DNA of 64,000 bases from Amyelois transitella (lineage: Eukaryota; Arthropoda; Insecta; Lepidoptera; Pyralidae): assembly GCF_032362555.1 (NCBI RefSeq), contig NC_083510.1, positions 6,723,501 to 6,787,500 of the forward strand, written 5' to 3'. Made by a program: the position numbers and the translations under genes. The first letter of the stretch is position 1. Each line of letters opens with the position of its first letter. The notes under the pieces were generated by a model. The model searched no databases, had not been told where the DNA came from, and saw nothing but the letters and a program-made list of their open reading frames with translations. Positions 1-11,774 of this stretch are shown here, piece after piece.

Positions 1-220
1 TTATATTTTCATCTTCATTTGAAAAAACTGTGGGTCTTCCAACTTTATTCATATGCTTACAACGCACTTTTCTCTGTACAGTGGCTGGTGGAACATTATA
101 TTTTTCTGCAGCTTTTCTAATCGACATACCTTTTCGCACTGAAGCCACTGCATTTTCAACCGCTTCATTGGAGTAGTTACGGTATGGCCGTGACCCAATT
201 TTCTTTCGATACCTTCCCAT
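1..220 (-). CDS. pogo/jerky-type HTH protein, N-terminal part only (runs off window)
   Basis: Reading the minus strand from the ATG at 220 gives an uninterrupted frame to the window edge (73 codons), beginning MGRYRKKIGSRPYRNYSNEA and continuing with a helix-turn-helix (SIRKAAEKYNVPPATVQRK) and the linker NKVGRPTVFS. This order is typical of the Psq/CENP-B-type HTH at the start of pogo, Tigger and jerky-like proteins, where it binds DNA ahead of a DDE domain. The DDE part would lie left of the window, so I cannot tell an active transposon from a domesticated gene. A longer-looking open frame at 49-282 on the same strand has no family resemblance and is a shadow of this one. Confidence 0.7.
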   Translation of the reverse strand, partial: MGRYRKKIGSRPYRNYSNEAVENAVASVRKGMSIRKAAEKYNVPPATVQRKVRCKHMNKVGRPTVFSNEDENI

Positions 221-1790
221 GTTCTGTCAAAAAATCGAAATGAAGATTTAGGTAAGCCCAAGATAATTGTCTTTCTTGGCAAATTTTCTTGTCAATTATT
301 TTACCCTTCCATTGAAATCTTCAAAACCATAGTAGACATGAAAATTCATTACATACACCACAGATATAAAAACATTACATTAAATGTAATGTTATTATAT
401 CTGTGACATACATCAAAAGATAATTTTTATAGGATTGATTAATAAGAATAGAACATTTTACACCATTGTTATTTTTATGAAAAGATTATCCATTAATCGC
501 AAAAAAAATCCTTTTCGTTCACATTCATATTATATTTAAAATACTTGACAACAAGTTTACATGAATCTATGGTTTCTATGATTTCATTGAAATATTAAAT
601 TTTTGACAGAAAAAAATGGCCGCAAAACGAGCTTTTAATTAAAAAGAAAGTTTTAACAATTATTAAGCCATTTTGAGACATAGTAAATAACTTGAGACAG
701 TTGGTAACTTGAAACAGTAGGTAACATGAGACAGTAGATAACATGAAACAAATGTATCAAATTACAACCACTTCGAAATATTTTCATTTGGAGTGGCACA
801 CAAGCCGTCGTTTTAACTTAAAATTCACGAAACCTTTGATAGTTTGTAGCTAAATAGTAAGGTTAGGTTATGCAAAGACCAGATTTTGACAAAGATCAAC
901 ACAGATCGAGTAACATGTGAAGTTTTATGAACCACAGAACTTAACAATTTATTGTGAAAACTTTCAACTCTAATTATTCATAAAATAGGCTTGAAAAGAC
1001 TTACTTTAGTTATTATTTATCTTGCACACACTTTTCTCCTGTCGCCATGACACTTGCCAGCAGTAATGTTACCATGTGTAAAAAAATATGGGTGCGTTCG
1101 AAAAAACCAGTTATTTGTATCAAGTTAACCTGCAGTATCAAGTAAGGCACATTGACGGTATCAAGTTTTTTTTCTTTTATTGCCGTGAATTTATTACTTA
1201 CTCGTATCTACCTAATGATAACTTTGAAATAATGTTGGTGCACCAAAACTGCAGTACAATTTATAAGATCCGTTTATAATGAAGCATGCAACCAGACATT
1301 GATACAGACGAATGTTATCGAACTGTCTAATTGAACAAAGATAAATTTTATCTCACTGCAGTCTATTCAAATACAGTCGTGCCACGAAAAACTTGCATCT
1401 CAGGTGGCTTTGCTATAGTCAATGTCAAGGTTACCTTCGGAACTGACCTAGGGAACCTAAATTGCTCTTGAACTCGCTCACACAGTGGCCTCAATTGTGT
1501 TGTGCCCCATCTAATGCACCGGTTAACAACCTCTAGAGTCAAGGTGCCTGCTGTTGTTTGCATTGTGAAAGGAAGTCCCAAAACTATCAAGCCAGAATGA
1601 CACGCGGGGCACTCCTTGACACAAAAGTAAAACATTTATGTGGCCACCCACGAGCACGAGTAGGTACATCATTTATAGCAATTTTTTGAAAAGAAAATAC
1701 TTTTACTAAATATTTGGGTTCTTTACCCTTCTACCCTTTACCCATGGTATTTAATAAAATCCGGACCATATATTTTCTTATCATTTAGAA
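221..1790. other. AT-rich intergenic stretch, no gene recognised
   Basis: Low-complexity AT-rich sequence. An open frame at 1363-1635 on the minus strand has no recognisable domain and no splice or codon support. A short tandem-like stretch around 690-760 repeats a phrase built on gagacagt. Confidence 0.5.
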
Positions 1791-2578
1791 TGTCTTACCA
1801 TCTAACAAAACGGATGGGATGCGTCATTGTTTGAGTGCATCCTTTGCAGCAATGATTTGGTCGATTATCATTATTAATTTCTTGATCCGTGATCAATTAA
1901 ACTGGTTCCCTATCAGAGCTCGCCGAAATCTCCATATTCTCTCTCTTTTGTTTGATGTTCTTTTTAATCCTTCTTTCCCTTCGTACCTTCGCGAAAAGTT
2001 CTCATTCCGCATGATGGATAATCGTCTAAGATCCTACAATGAACTTCTTCTATGTGTTTTTTTATACTCTTCCAATTTCTACTCTAAATCTTTCAGCGCA
2101 AAGGCTGCAAATTTACGGAATTCTCTCCCCCTGTACACTAAAAAGGCACAGACCCTCAACATTTTCAAAAATAATGTATTCAAATTCCCATCTACTTCAG
2201 CACCTAGATTGAACGTCAGGCAAATTGTGTTAGTTTATGTACGTTTATCAATACATATAATAAAACAGAAAAAAAAAATTGTCTGAACATTGAGTATATT
2301 TAAAAAAAATTATTACGATGAAGAAATAGTAACCGAGCATGAATTTGAATTTTCCATTAGTTTTTGAGTTTATTTGTTACAAGCACAAATACGAATCTAT
2401 TTATATGACCTAATATTAGTAATCAACTATATGTGCGCTGGGGCTTCGCTGCCGTGAGAATTTCGGGAATTTGCCGGTTGACTGGAACAGATCTCTTCGT
2501 GATTTATTTATTTTATAACTTTGTATTATTCTTGTAACTGTGTAAATTTCAGGGCAATAAAGATATAACAAAAAAAAA
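1790..2578 (+). pseudogene. LINE 3' remnant (reverse transcriptase C-terminus) with poly(A) end
   Basis: The frame at 1819-2286 has the layout of the extreme C-terminus of a jockey/R1-like reverse transcriptase: WFPIRARRNLHILSLLFDVL, then FSAKAANLRNSLPLY and KAQTLNIFKNNV. In such LINEs this region follows the RT domain. No catalytic motif remains, so it is a 5'-truncated relic. A terminus with an AATAAA-like signal followed by an A-run lies at 2550-2578. A second repeat (see 2235-2345) overlaps the 3' part, so the element is interrupted. The clade is uncertain. Confidence 0.6.
2235..2345 (+). repeat. Dispersed repeat, family R1 (start of unit)
   Basis: The stretch from acatataataaaacag to gagcatgaatttgaa recurs at 10964-11075 and, in part, at 29856-29890. 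Only the start of the unit is present here. Confidence 0.6.
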
Positions 2579-5500
2579 ATTGACTAAAAGAAGTTCCTAA
2601 ACGGACCCTGTATATGAGAAAATAGGACTATCTGTTATTGCAAATCCTGTCGGTAGCCATTTCATAAACGGATGAATACAGAGAATGAAAAATCATGAGG
2701 AATCCTGTATTTCAACTTTAAGCCAGGCTGGGTTAGATTACTCCATTAACCGCATCCCAGAGGTTGGCCTGCCCCCGCAGCATGTCACGCGTAACGCCGT
2801 TTTTATTATTATTAAAATATTTAGTTTGACTTGTATGATAACAAATCTTTCAAGTTTAATTTGACCCTTTTCCCGGTATCCGATTGAGCTGAAACTGCAT
2901 GCTGGTCCAGAACCGATGACAATGCATGTTAATCATAAACGTAATCTGATGCTGCTGCGAGGATCGGCTCCGTACGAGAAATCTCCTCAGCGGTAAATAG
3001 CAGGGACATGAAATTTTGTATATGCATTCGTTTATGATAGGCAGTTGGTAGACCCACCATGAAATAGATGCCACATGTCGTTCGTTTATGATAGGCTAAG
3101 AAAAATTATATCAAGCTAATTCTTCTATAAGGTATGCCGGTAGATACTTCTATAGAATATAGTTTATCCTAATAATAGTTTTCCCGTTCCTTATGTTATT
3201 CTGTTAAAGGACTCTCCGTTTTATAGATGGACTTTCGTATTGATCGATAACTTTCGATTGAAACTAAAAATGTGATTCCTAGAAGAAATGTATACATATT
3301 CAGTCAGATGAAATTTAAATTAAGAACCATTCTGACAGATCAAGTAGGTACTGCAATAAATTTTCAAACCCGATAAATCTTATGTGTGCAAAAAAGTTAT
3401 TCAAGGTTACAGTTCCACATTTTTTGCATTCTCGGCACTTTTATTTAATTACAAACATTATGAATTGGTTACAAGTTTAGTAGATCCCTACCTAATTACA
3501 AAATTTCAATTACAAATTGAAATTATCGGGACAAGCTTTTATTATAATTTCAATTCTGTAAAATCTTAAAAATGAATGTGGTTAATGTGATTTAAATTTT
3601 TATTTTGATCTTTTTAGGGCACTTAAATTAAAGCTTGTTTTAAAAGTTTCTTTAAAATGATTTATTACGCAAAATACTGTCACTGTTTCACTTTTTATGA
3701 TGACATGTAACGGGACAGCGATGGTTTTTCGCATGATAAAAACGGACATGATGTGGGGCAGCAGTCGCTACACACAATCTTATAATATAAAAAGTATACT
3801 TCAAGACAATCTTCTCTTTAATTTTTTGTGAAAGCCGGTTTTAAGAGCTTTTTCTAGTGCAATCTAAAAGTATCTCACAAGCTCTGCATTTGAACTTTAA
3901 CACACAGACTGTGATGATTTAAAGGACTGCGGTCCTAAGATAAATCCTTGAGGTTACACTTCAAAATACAAAATTTATTATATTATATATATAACTATAT
4001 ATATTTGCTCTTACATATTAAGTATCGGTATAGACGATATGAAGCCAAAAATCACCTTTAATAATAGAACTTGTATAAAATTTTAATTTAAATGGCGCAA
4101 TATAGAAATGCATGTATGGCAATTTCGTAATGAAATTCATTAAAGTTAATTCGGACGCTAATGTAAATTTATGGAATTCATTAGATACGTCAAGGGGTGA
4201 CCTTTATTGGTGGGTGGTTTTCTAGTTATCGTTGCAAAAGCCCGAGGGTGGTCTACATATGCGGGCTCAGCTGCGCAAGTTTCGCACGCACGCTACGGTA
4301 TAGGTACCTTTTTGCGATAATATCCATAGAACTAAGCATACTTATGTAATTTCCGCCCTTAGGATATCGGCAACCAACACAATGGGCATTATGTAACACT
4401 TTCAAATAAAATTATTATAAAAAATCACCAACCGACCGATCCCAAAAATTTACCGCTACCGCAAAATACCTATCACGAATTGCATCGAAAATTAGCAAGT
4501 TCACATGAGGGTCACGGACGGCGGTACTTACACGTGTCCTAATATTTAGTATGTATTTATGTATTTATTCTATATGCGGTGTCTTTTTCCAATATATCTA
4601 TCAGTCTTTATTTAAATACAGAATATGTGTGTGTGTAGACTTCTTTAGAAAATGCTTTTAGACAAATCTGGTAGCCGTAGCACACTAAAGTCCCGAGACG
4701 TCTTGATTCATGAGCAATTAAGGTGACTGCCAGCAGCCAAAACAATCGATCGTTTCAAATGGCCTCGTCACATACACATACACGTACCTATTCGTCAGAC
4801 GACTGGTCACTCACCATGATATCTCTGTGTGTACTTATTCATTTCTCAAATTTTTCAAAATTATTTACCTTACCAAAACAAACAATAGTTATTGGATAAA
4901 AGTATTCAAAACCAAGTTTAAACGCATTATCGTCATTTCATGTTATAAGGTTCACGCAGATAAGAACATACCTATTGTAACTAGTATAAATCTATAATAA
5001 TCCAATTTTGGGCTTGACAATTTTTTTTAGTTAATATTTAGTCTAATATAATAATAATTTCTTTGATAAAATATATAGTTTTAGTTCCAAAACTTGCTCC
5101 TAGATACCAAACTAGCGAAAAAATGTGCTTATAAAATTAATCACTAAATTAATAAACTTTAATGCGCAACTTTATCGCGTCCTTGCCTCTAAAGATAAGA
5201 CAGTTATTTATAATAATCAGTCAAATTTCAATTTACAAAGTAGTGAAGTTACTTTATATTTATATCCTAAGATACCTACTTAAGTAAATACATAATTTGA
5301 TTAAGAATTAAAACTTTAAAACAGGTATGTTATAAAAGTAAAAACGGGAATATAAGATACGGGGCTTTCCTTGTTCAGACGCCAGTCCACTTCACATCCT
5401 CCTCTAAGTAAATGTTACTAATACGTATTGTTTTATAGTGGAAAATATATTATAAACTATTGTATCCTCATATAAGGTATTATTTTGAAGACCCTGAACC

Positions 5501-7539
5501 TGATCAAACGTTAAGGTCTACAGCAGGTAGCCTTTTTATTGAAATTTGATATAATCTATTCTTATGTTAAAATAGCAGGTATTAGTATAGTTATTAGTTA
5601 GTATAGTTCTATTTCCACACCACCCAGGAGGTAAGAACTCATTGGTGCGCTTTTTTTATAGAGGTATCCCCAGGAGGCCTAATCCTCTTCAAAAACTTTA
5701 ACGTCTTGTTCAGTTTCATAATATTTAAAATTTTGACCACAGTACCACGAATCAGAGTAGTGTTCGTTGAGATTAGGTAATGGATCAGGAATTGTGTCAC
5801 TCATTTAAATGGAGGCAATGTGTTTGTACGTAGATTTTATTAGTTGAGGGCAGTATCTAAGGAATGAGGATAGTCAACGACACCTACGTTACAGTCCCGC
5901 GCTCGGATCATACTGATGACCGGTAGGTACTCGACTCCTGAGAGTTAGGTAAGGTTAGGAAATAATAATAAAACTCTACATTGGCTGTTGCTATCCCAAA
6001 ACATATTCAACCGAAAGCACTTAACTCCTTTTTAATTAGATCACAATATAATTACATAAAAAAAGTGTAGTGTATTAATCGGCATGAGAAACTTGTCCCA
6101 CGAGAAAAATTCACACGTTGATTTGAAAATTTGTTCTCTCATTGACATTTCATACAACTTCCAGACATTTCAACCAAAAATTCGTAATTTTATCAACAAC
6201 GTAAATAGTTTGTGGTGGCGGCCACACACTTTTTCGCTTGTTGATAAAATTAGGAAAAAAATTCACGTATTCTATCACTCCAAAATGTTTTCATTTTACA
6301 ACAGGTAATTTTGATCGTGACGAATTTACTTACACGTAATATAAAAAACATGTTATTAAAAAGATTGTTGACAAACAAGTACACGAGTGCAGCGTGTTCT
6401 GATATCTGCAATGCACCTCTTCTCGGTCGCAGTTCGCAGTCATATCAACGTACTCAGTGAATGCTACATTATCTACTGTGATATGCTAAAAATAATTATT
6501 GCTATTGTGGATCTCTTACAAATTTATGGGAAGCGAGAAAAAACTAATTTTGAAACAAAGAAAAGTAAAATAAATTATTAAACACGTTACGAGCACAACA
6601 AAAACAAACAACAAAGTATAAATCAAAAAGTTGTTCTGCGCCTTAAAACATTTTACATGCTTGTTCTGCATTCTCAAAGAATACTCGTAGATGAACACTA
6701 ATTGGCTAAGACGTTTTTCATTAGTTTTTGTACTAACATTGTCTAATTGCTCGTTGTCGTTATCGTCTGCGGTCGAAGCCCCCCGTCTTGTCCCACGTTA
6801 GGTACGGCATCGAGATTACACACATGCCTGAACTTTGATAGCCTCGTTTTTGCATCACTAGAAATATCATCTTTACCCTCGCACTATTCTGGCGCCTCTA
6901 TTAATATAACATCATTTATCCTAATATTAAATGAGATTTAAGAAAAGATATCTTTTATAGTTTGCCAAATTAAAATCATTTTAGGTAATAATGACTAGTA
7001 AGTAGTTATTATTAATACGGAAAAAAATATCTTCAATTTCCTTTGGGCGAATTTATATTCGAATATCATTAGGTTGTCATCGGGAACCCTAAGAAATCGT
7101 GACACTAATCTCGATCAATAAGTCTGGATCCTATACAGGGTTAGAGCTACGCTACATAACTACCCGTTTTAGTTGAATCAATCAATGGCTAATTAAAATT
7201 TGTAATGCGAGACGCGAACTCAGAGAGCCTTACCCACATTAAAAGCTGCACACGTGCCTGTCAATGAACTTCCAGGCCATGCTAATGGCATGTATTGTCC
7301 TCACGTAGAGGCTACAAGTTGACTAAATTAAAACCCAAAACCCAACTGATACTAACCAATCAAAACCGCATCCATTCTATCCATTCACGCTTGTAACTGA
7401 GAGGTAACTATTTACAATCTTAATCAAATTATATATAAACCGTCACTGAATTTTTAATTTAGAATCTCCATAATTTACTGACACCACATTACACGCAATT
7501 TTTTCTTCTAATTTTAGTACATAATAAAATTATACTAAC
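2579..7539. other. Intergenic, repeat-poor stretch; probably left flank or intron of the TGF-beta gene
   Basis: About 5 kb with no coding region I can support. If the TGF-beta exon at 7540-8170 (minus) is spliced to exons further left, this is its intron. No exon encoding the cysteine-rich mature domain was recognised here. It contains a 41-codon open frame (5679-5804, minus) and a 14-bp inverted repeat (6186-6251), both listed under findings. Confidence 0.4.
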
Positions 7540-8170
7540 GGGCAAATACCAGGACATTATCTGTGCGAGCGAGGAAGTTATCCGGTTCTGTATGTGTAAC
7601 GAAAGTGCGCGAGGGTACAGGACCATCAGCCTGAACACCAGGCGGCGGTGGCCGACGCTCGAACCGCTCCATTAGATCCGGGGGCACTCGTGGTAATTCT
7701 CGACCAGTTGTGTTAGGAGCCTGGGTGAAACCTAATTTCGCAAGGAGGCTTTCTCGGATCACTCGAAGACTGTGCTCTCGGGCGTTCTCGTATGTGCGGC
7801 AGGAGGCGCACGCGTCTTGTGCCGGTGGTGGTGGTTCTTGAGGACAGGCGAGCTCAGCAGCGACGGCCGCCAGCCAGGCGGCCAGCAGCAGCAGGCTCGC
7901 GGGCCTGGCCCGCGGCCCGCGCGACGCGCCCAGCGGACGCGTGGTGCGGCAAAGCGGGGAGGCGGCGGCGTAGCGCGAGGAGCGATGTGAGGCCGCGGGC
8001 GGCGCGTGCGACACTGCACACGTATCGGGGTCCGGCACTCGCACGCCATGCGGCCGCGGCGCGGGCGTCGCAAACTCCCCGGTCGGGCTGCAACCGCTAC
8101 ACCCCCCGTTGCCACCGCCGCCGCGACGCATCCCTGCCTCTGACTCATTTATTCCAATACCTTGAATCAC
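7540..8170 (-). CDS. TGF-beta superfamily ligand, prodomain exon (myoglianin/GDF8-11-like)
   Basis: A GC-rich exon open for 210 codons. The C-terminal half holds a hydrophobic signal-like segment (ASLLLLAAWLAAVAAEL) followed by a prodomain start: a CASC pair, then a helix (LRVIRESLLAKLGFTQAPN) and a TEPDNFLARTDN stretch. Myostatin/GDF11 and insect myoglianin precursors share this arrangement (CxxC, an IK..ILSKL helix, APN, a TE-rich segment). The frame ends at a good donor (c|gttagt at 7539-7538) in phase 1, so the rest of the prodomain and the cystine-knot ligand lie in exons further left or off-window. The start is unsure: the only methionines are about 90 residues before the signal-like segment, so the true start may be in another exon. 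Myoglianin is a secreted BMP/activin-class ligand, but activin or another family member is not excluded. Confidence 0.6.
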
Positions 8171-8820
8171 GCACAGCGGTTTAAATTACTACCTATTCAA
8201 AAATTTAAAAGGTACATTATATTTTTATCTTACACGTTACACTTTCCACAAGGAAATTTTCTTAATTCATTGGACTAATAAATTAATGTATAAGATTTAG
8301 TCCGGTCAATTTAGACCAAAAACTAAAAATGAAGCTACAAGGTCAAAGGTAAAAAAAATGGGTTTTTCGCGATTTTCTTCAAAACGGTAAGTTTTATCGG
8401 AAAATTACCTCAGGCAAAAATTGTAGATATGTATATCTAAACAATATTTTCTTTCAATAAAGCTACCGTTTCTGAGATATACCTTTGATCTTGGGTTATT
8501 TTAATTCCTTAAACCGGAAACATGGGGAATTTTGAAATAATGCTTTTGATTGTGTTTTAAACATAATACTCATTTTCAGCTTGATGGGAATTAATGTAGC
8601 TTCGAATGTCTAATTTGACCGAACTAATTCAGATATACTTACAGATATTAACGGCTCCTTATTTGATTGCTCCGTTTTTTTTTCCCCGATAGCGATGATA
8701 CCGAATAGTAGGTAACCTCCAAAAATAGCCTAGAATGGCGTTTTCCTGATTTTCAGTCGTGTTAGGATTTATTGCAAAATTAATTTTAAGAACCACCTGG
8801 TATAACTAAATTCAAACATA
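8171..8820. other. Upstream flank of the TGF-beta exon, nothing recognised
   Basis: AT-rich, with no ORF, RNA gene or repeat that I can name. Confidence 0.4.
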
Positions 8821-8996
8821 TAGTCACATCTACAACCCTCGCAGGGTAGATAGTCAACAGTATTGAAAAGACTTAAATGCTTGAGATTCCAATGTGACAG
8901 GTTGCTAGCCCATCGCCTACAAGCAGAATCCGATTTTTTCTTTCTAGCCTTTCCTATATGGAGTGGTCCTATTCTAATGTGCCGGAAAACCTCACG
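8821..8996 (-). repeat. Short (TATG)n-tailed repeat, family S1, copy
   Basis: A minus-strand copy of the repeat whose best copy is at 21147-21420. It keeps the blocks recognisable as 'cctcgcagggtaga', 'gttgctagcccatcgcct' and 'ggagtggtcctattct'. It is diverged. Confidence 0.75.
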
Positions 8997-9045
8997 GGTA
9001 ATATAATGTGCACTTACCTACCATAAAAAATTGTATAATAATATC

Positions 9046-10655
9046 TATCTAGAGAATGAGATGGAAGGCGAAATTGAAATGTTCGAAATTGTGGAAGCAC
9101 TTAAGAGTATGAAAGCGGGAAAGGCTGCTGGGTGTGATAGAGTGTCGGTCGAGATGCTTAAAGCAGGAAAAGGCGTAGTAGCTAGTCAGTTGTACTGCCT
9201 TTTCAATTTGTGTTGGAGAAGCGGCCGAGTACCAAAAGATTGGTGTAAGGCTGTTATCGTGCCACTTTACAAAGGAAAAGGGTCACAGCTGGACTGCAAA
9301 AATTATCGTGGTATAAGCCTGCTTAGCGTCGTCGGCAAATTGTATGCTAAGGTATTGATTAATAGAGTCAGGAATGAAACTGATGACAAAATATGGGATG
9401 CTCAAGCGGGATTTCGAAAGGGAATGGGATGTACTGATCAGGTCTTTTCCTTGCGGTGCATAGCCGAAAAGTTTTTGGCCAAGAGTCAAAAAGTCTATTG
9501 CACATTCGTAGATCTGGAAAAGGCCTATGACAGAGTTGAGAGGAATGAATTGTGGTCAGCACTTTCTATGCATGGGGTGAGCAGTCTCTTAATACGAGCA
9601 CTGAAATCCTTATATGAGGATTCGAGTGCTTGTGTCAGGATAAACGGAGCGCACACTGAGTGGTTTAAGATTGAGAAAGGCGTTAGGCAAGGATGTGTTG
9701 CGTCACCGTGGCTGTTCAACCTATTTATGGATAGCTGTTTGACAGATTTGAAAGAGTCTAAAAGTGGATTAAGGATGAATGAGTTACTCGTCAAATGTCT
9801 GCTCTATGCCGACGATCAGGTTATACTGGCGTCATCAGCGGAGGAGTTACAGGAGATGGTAAACTGTATGCATGAAGCTTTAAAAGAGAAAGGAATGAAA
9901 GTGAACGTAAGTAAAACTAAAACACTGGTTTTTGAAATGGAGAAAGAAATGACAGCATGTAATATTTTGATTGGAGGAGAAAAAGTGGAGCAAGTGAAAG
10001 AGTTTGTATATCTAGGATCAAAGTTTACATCAGATGGCAAGTATGATAGTGATATTGAAAGGAGAGTGAACGCGGGGAACATGGTGAATGGAGCTTTGCA
10101 TGCCTTTATGAGCAGTCAGAAACTATCCAAAAAGGCTCGACTGGCTGTGCACAGGGGCGTGTTGGTCCCGACATTAATGTATGGGAGTGAAAGTTGGGTA
10201 TGGCAAAAGAAGCATGAAAGCAGAATAAATGCAGTGGAAATGAGAGCGTTAAGGAGTATGATGGGTGTGAAATTGAGTGACAGGATAAGGAACAGCGTGA
10301 TAAGGGAATGTTGTGATGTGAAAGAAGATGTAGTTACAGGAATAGAAAAGGGTATGTTAAGATGGTTCGGTCATGTGGAGAGGATGAATGAAAGCAGGTT
10401 GACTAAGCAGATATACAAGGAGAGTGTGGAGGGAAAGGTCGGAGTGGGAAGACCTAGACGAACGTATCTTGATCAAATTAAGGACGTCCTGGTAAAGGGT
10501 CAGGTCAAAAGTACCCGAAACCGCCGAGCTTGTATGAAGAGAGTTATGAATGTGGACGAAGCGAAAGAAGTATGCAGAGATCGTGGCAAGTGGAAAGAGG
10601 TAGTCTCTGCCTACCCCTCCGGGAAAGAGGCGTGATTTTATGTATGTATGTATGT
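9046..10655 (+). mobile_element. LINE-A copy 1: 5'-truncated non-LTR retrotransposon, RT frame open
   Basis: The open frame 9031-10635 (534 aa) holds a nearly complete non-LTR reverse transcriptase. Visible motifs in order: AGKAAGCDRVSVEMLKAG (fingers), VPLYKGKGS...NYRGISLL, AGFRKGMGCTDQVFSL, motif A FVDLEKAYDRV, motif B GVRQGCVASPWLFNLFMD and motif C YADD. A long C-terminal part ends VSAYPSGKEA. The endonuclease and 5' UTR are missing, as expected from incomplete target-primed reverse transcription. The stop codon is followed directly by a (TATG)n tail. Copies at 26220-26945, 38725-40365 and 50512-50635 are nearly identical where they overlap, so the family was active recently. The clade (RTE-like?) cannot be assigned by eye. 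Confidence 0.88.
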
Positions 10656-10963
10656 AATAATATCTACAATTCCATGGTATACCATTCTATGCTACCCAAG
10701 TGTCGTCTTCAAAGGCCATATTGGAGAAGTACCTAATAAAGTGCCTTGAAAGTGCCGCCGCTCTAGGGCTGTAGAGCAAGAGAACCATGGCTTCAACACA
10801 AGTCCCACATAACCTTGGCTGTGTGGACAGACAAGCTTAAAAAACTGTAGCGGAGATAATTATGATTACAATACAATCAGTATTGTGCGTAGTGCTTAAT
10901 AAAAGATAATATTGCAAAGTATAATACTGGAAAAATATAAAGGTATCTGTATATCAATATCAA
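10656..10963. other. Short gap, nothing recognised
   Basis: No ORF or repeat identified between the LINE tail and the next repeat. Confidence 0.4.
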
Positions 10964-11552
10964 TCAATACATATAATAAAACAGTAAAAAATGTTGTCTG
11001 TACTTACATTGAGTATATTTAAAAAAAAAAATATAACTAAATAAAAATAGTAAACGAGCATGAATTTGAAAAAAATCTGTCTGTTGTATGTTTGTTTGTA
11101 CACGCTAATCTACGAAACTGAACGGATTTTAATGAAACTTTTTTGTTATATAGCTCTTATGACTGGCAAACATATAGCTTATAATTTATTTTGGAAACTG
11201 GTACAGCTGATATCGAACCATAACAACTCAGCTAAACTATAGGAAATATAGAAAAGATGTCTTACAAAAGTTGTTCAACATGATAAGATTTTTTGTTAGG
11301 GTATAAAAATCGAAGATCTGGAATCTGATGCAGGACCATTATAGACCAGCTAAATCATCCGAATTATGGAAAAGACGTCTTGACAAAAGTTGTTCAACCT
11401 GATGAGCATTTTCTTTCGGCAAAAAAAAAAAGAAAGATCTGGATCATGTGATATAGAAGCCAAAGGAACTCTGTAAAATTTGAGTAACTATATTTAATAA
11501 CCTAAACTTTCGTATTTCCAATAACACGCAAATGGAGTTGCAGGCGTTAACT
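10964..11552 (+). repeat. Dispersed repeat, family R1, longest copy (Helitron-like 3' end)
   Basis: Starts acatataataaaacag, contains a 'cgctaatct' block and a duplicated 'gatctgga ... gaccagctaaatcat ... gttgttcaac' segment, and ends in a diverged form of the common lepidopteran terminus (gttgcgggcaacaactagt, as seen at 30560-30588). The same unit lies at 29856-30588, where a hAT-like element interrupts it. Confidence 0.6.
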
Positions 11553-11559
11553 TGTGACA

Positions 11560-11774
11560 TATAATCATGTCTATAACTCCTGTGGGGTAGAAAGAGATAA
11601 CAAAAGACTATCGGTCTTTTGGTGACTGTTGTCTTGTTGTCGGCCACGTTCAACCGCTTGGCTTAATGATTGAATTGAGATTCAAATGGTGACAGGTTGC
11701 CAGCCCATCGCCTAAAAGAGGAATTTCAAGTATGCCTATCCCTTAATCGCCTTTTACCACATCCATGGGAAAGA
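11560..11774 (-). repeat. Family S1 repeat, copy
   Basis: Minus-strand copy with the 'aggttgccagcccatcgcct' block and the 'atcccttaatcgccttttac' block. Confidence 0.75.

Noticed and set aside
2856..3074. Minus-strand 72-codon frame as an exon of the TGF-beta gene
   Set aside because: Its cysteines do not follow the ligand pattern and no splice sites frame it.
7772..8184. Several long plus-strand and alternative minus-strand frames over 7759-8184
   Set aside because: They arise from the GC-rich codons of the TGF-beta exon; none has a domain or splice support.
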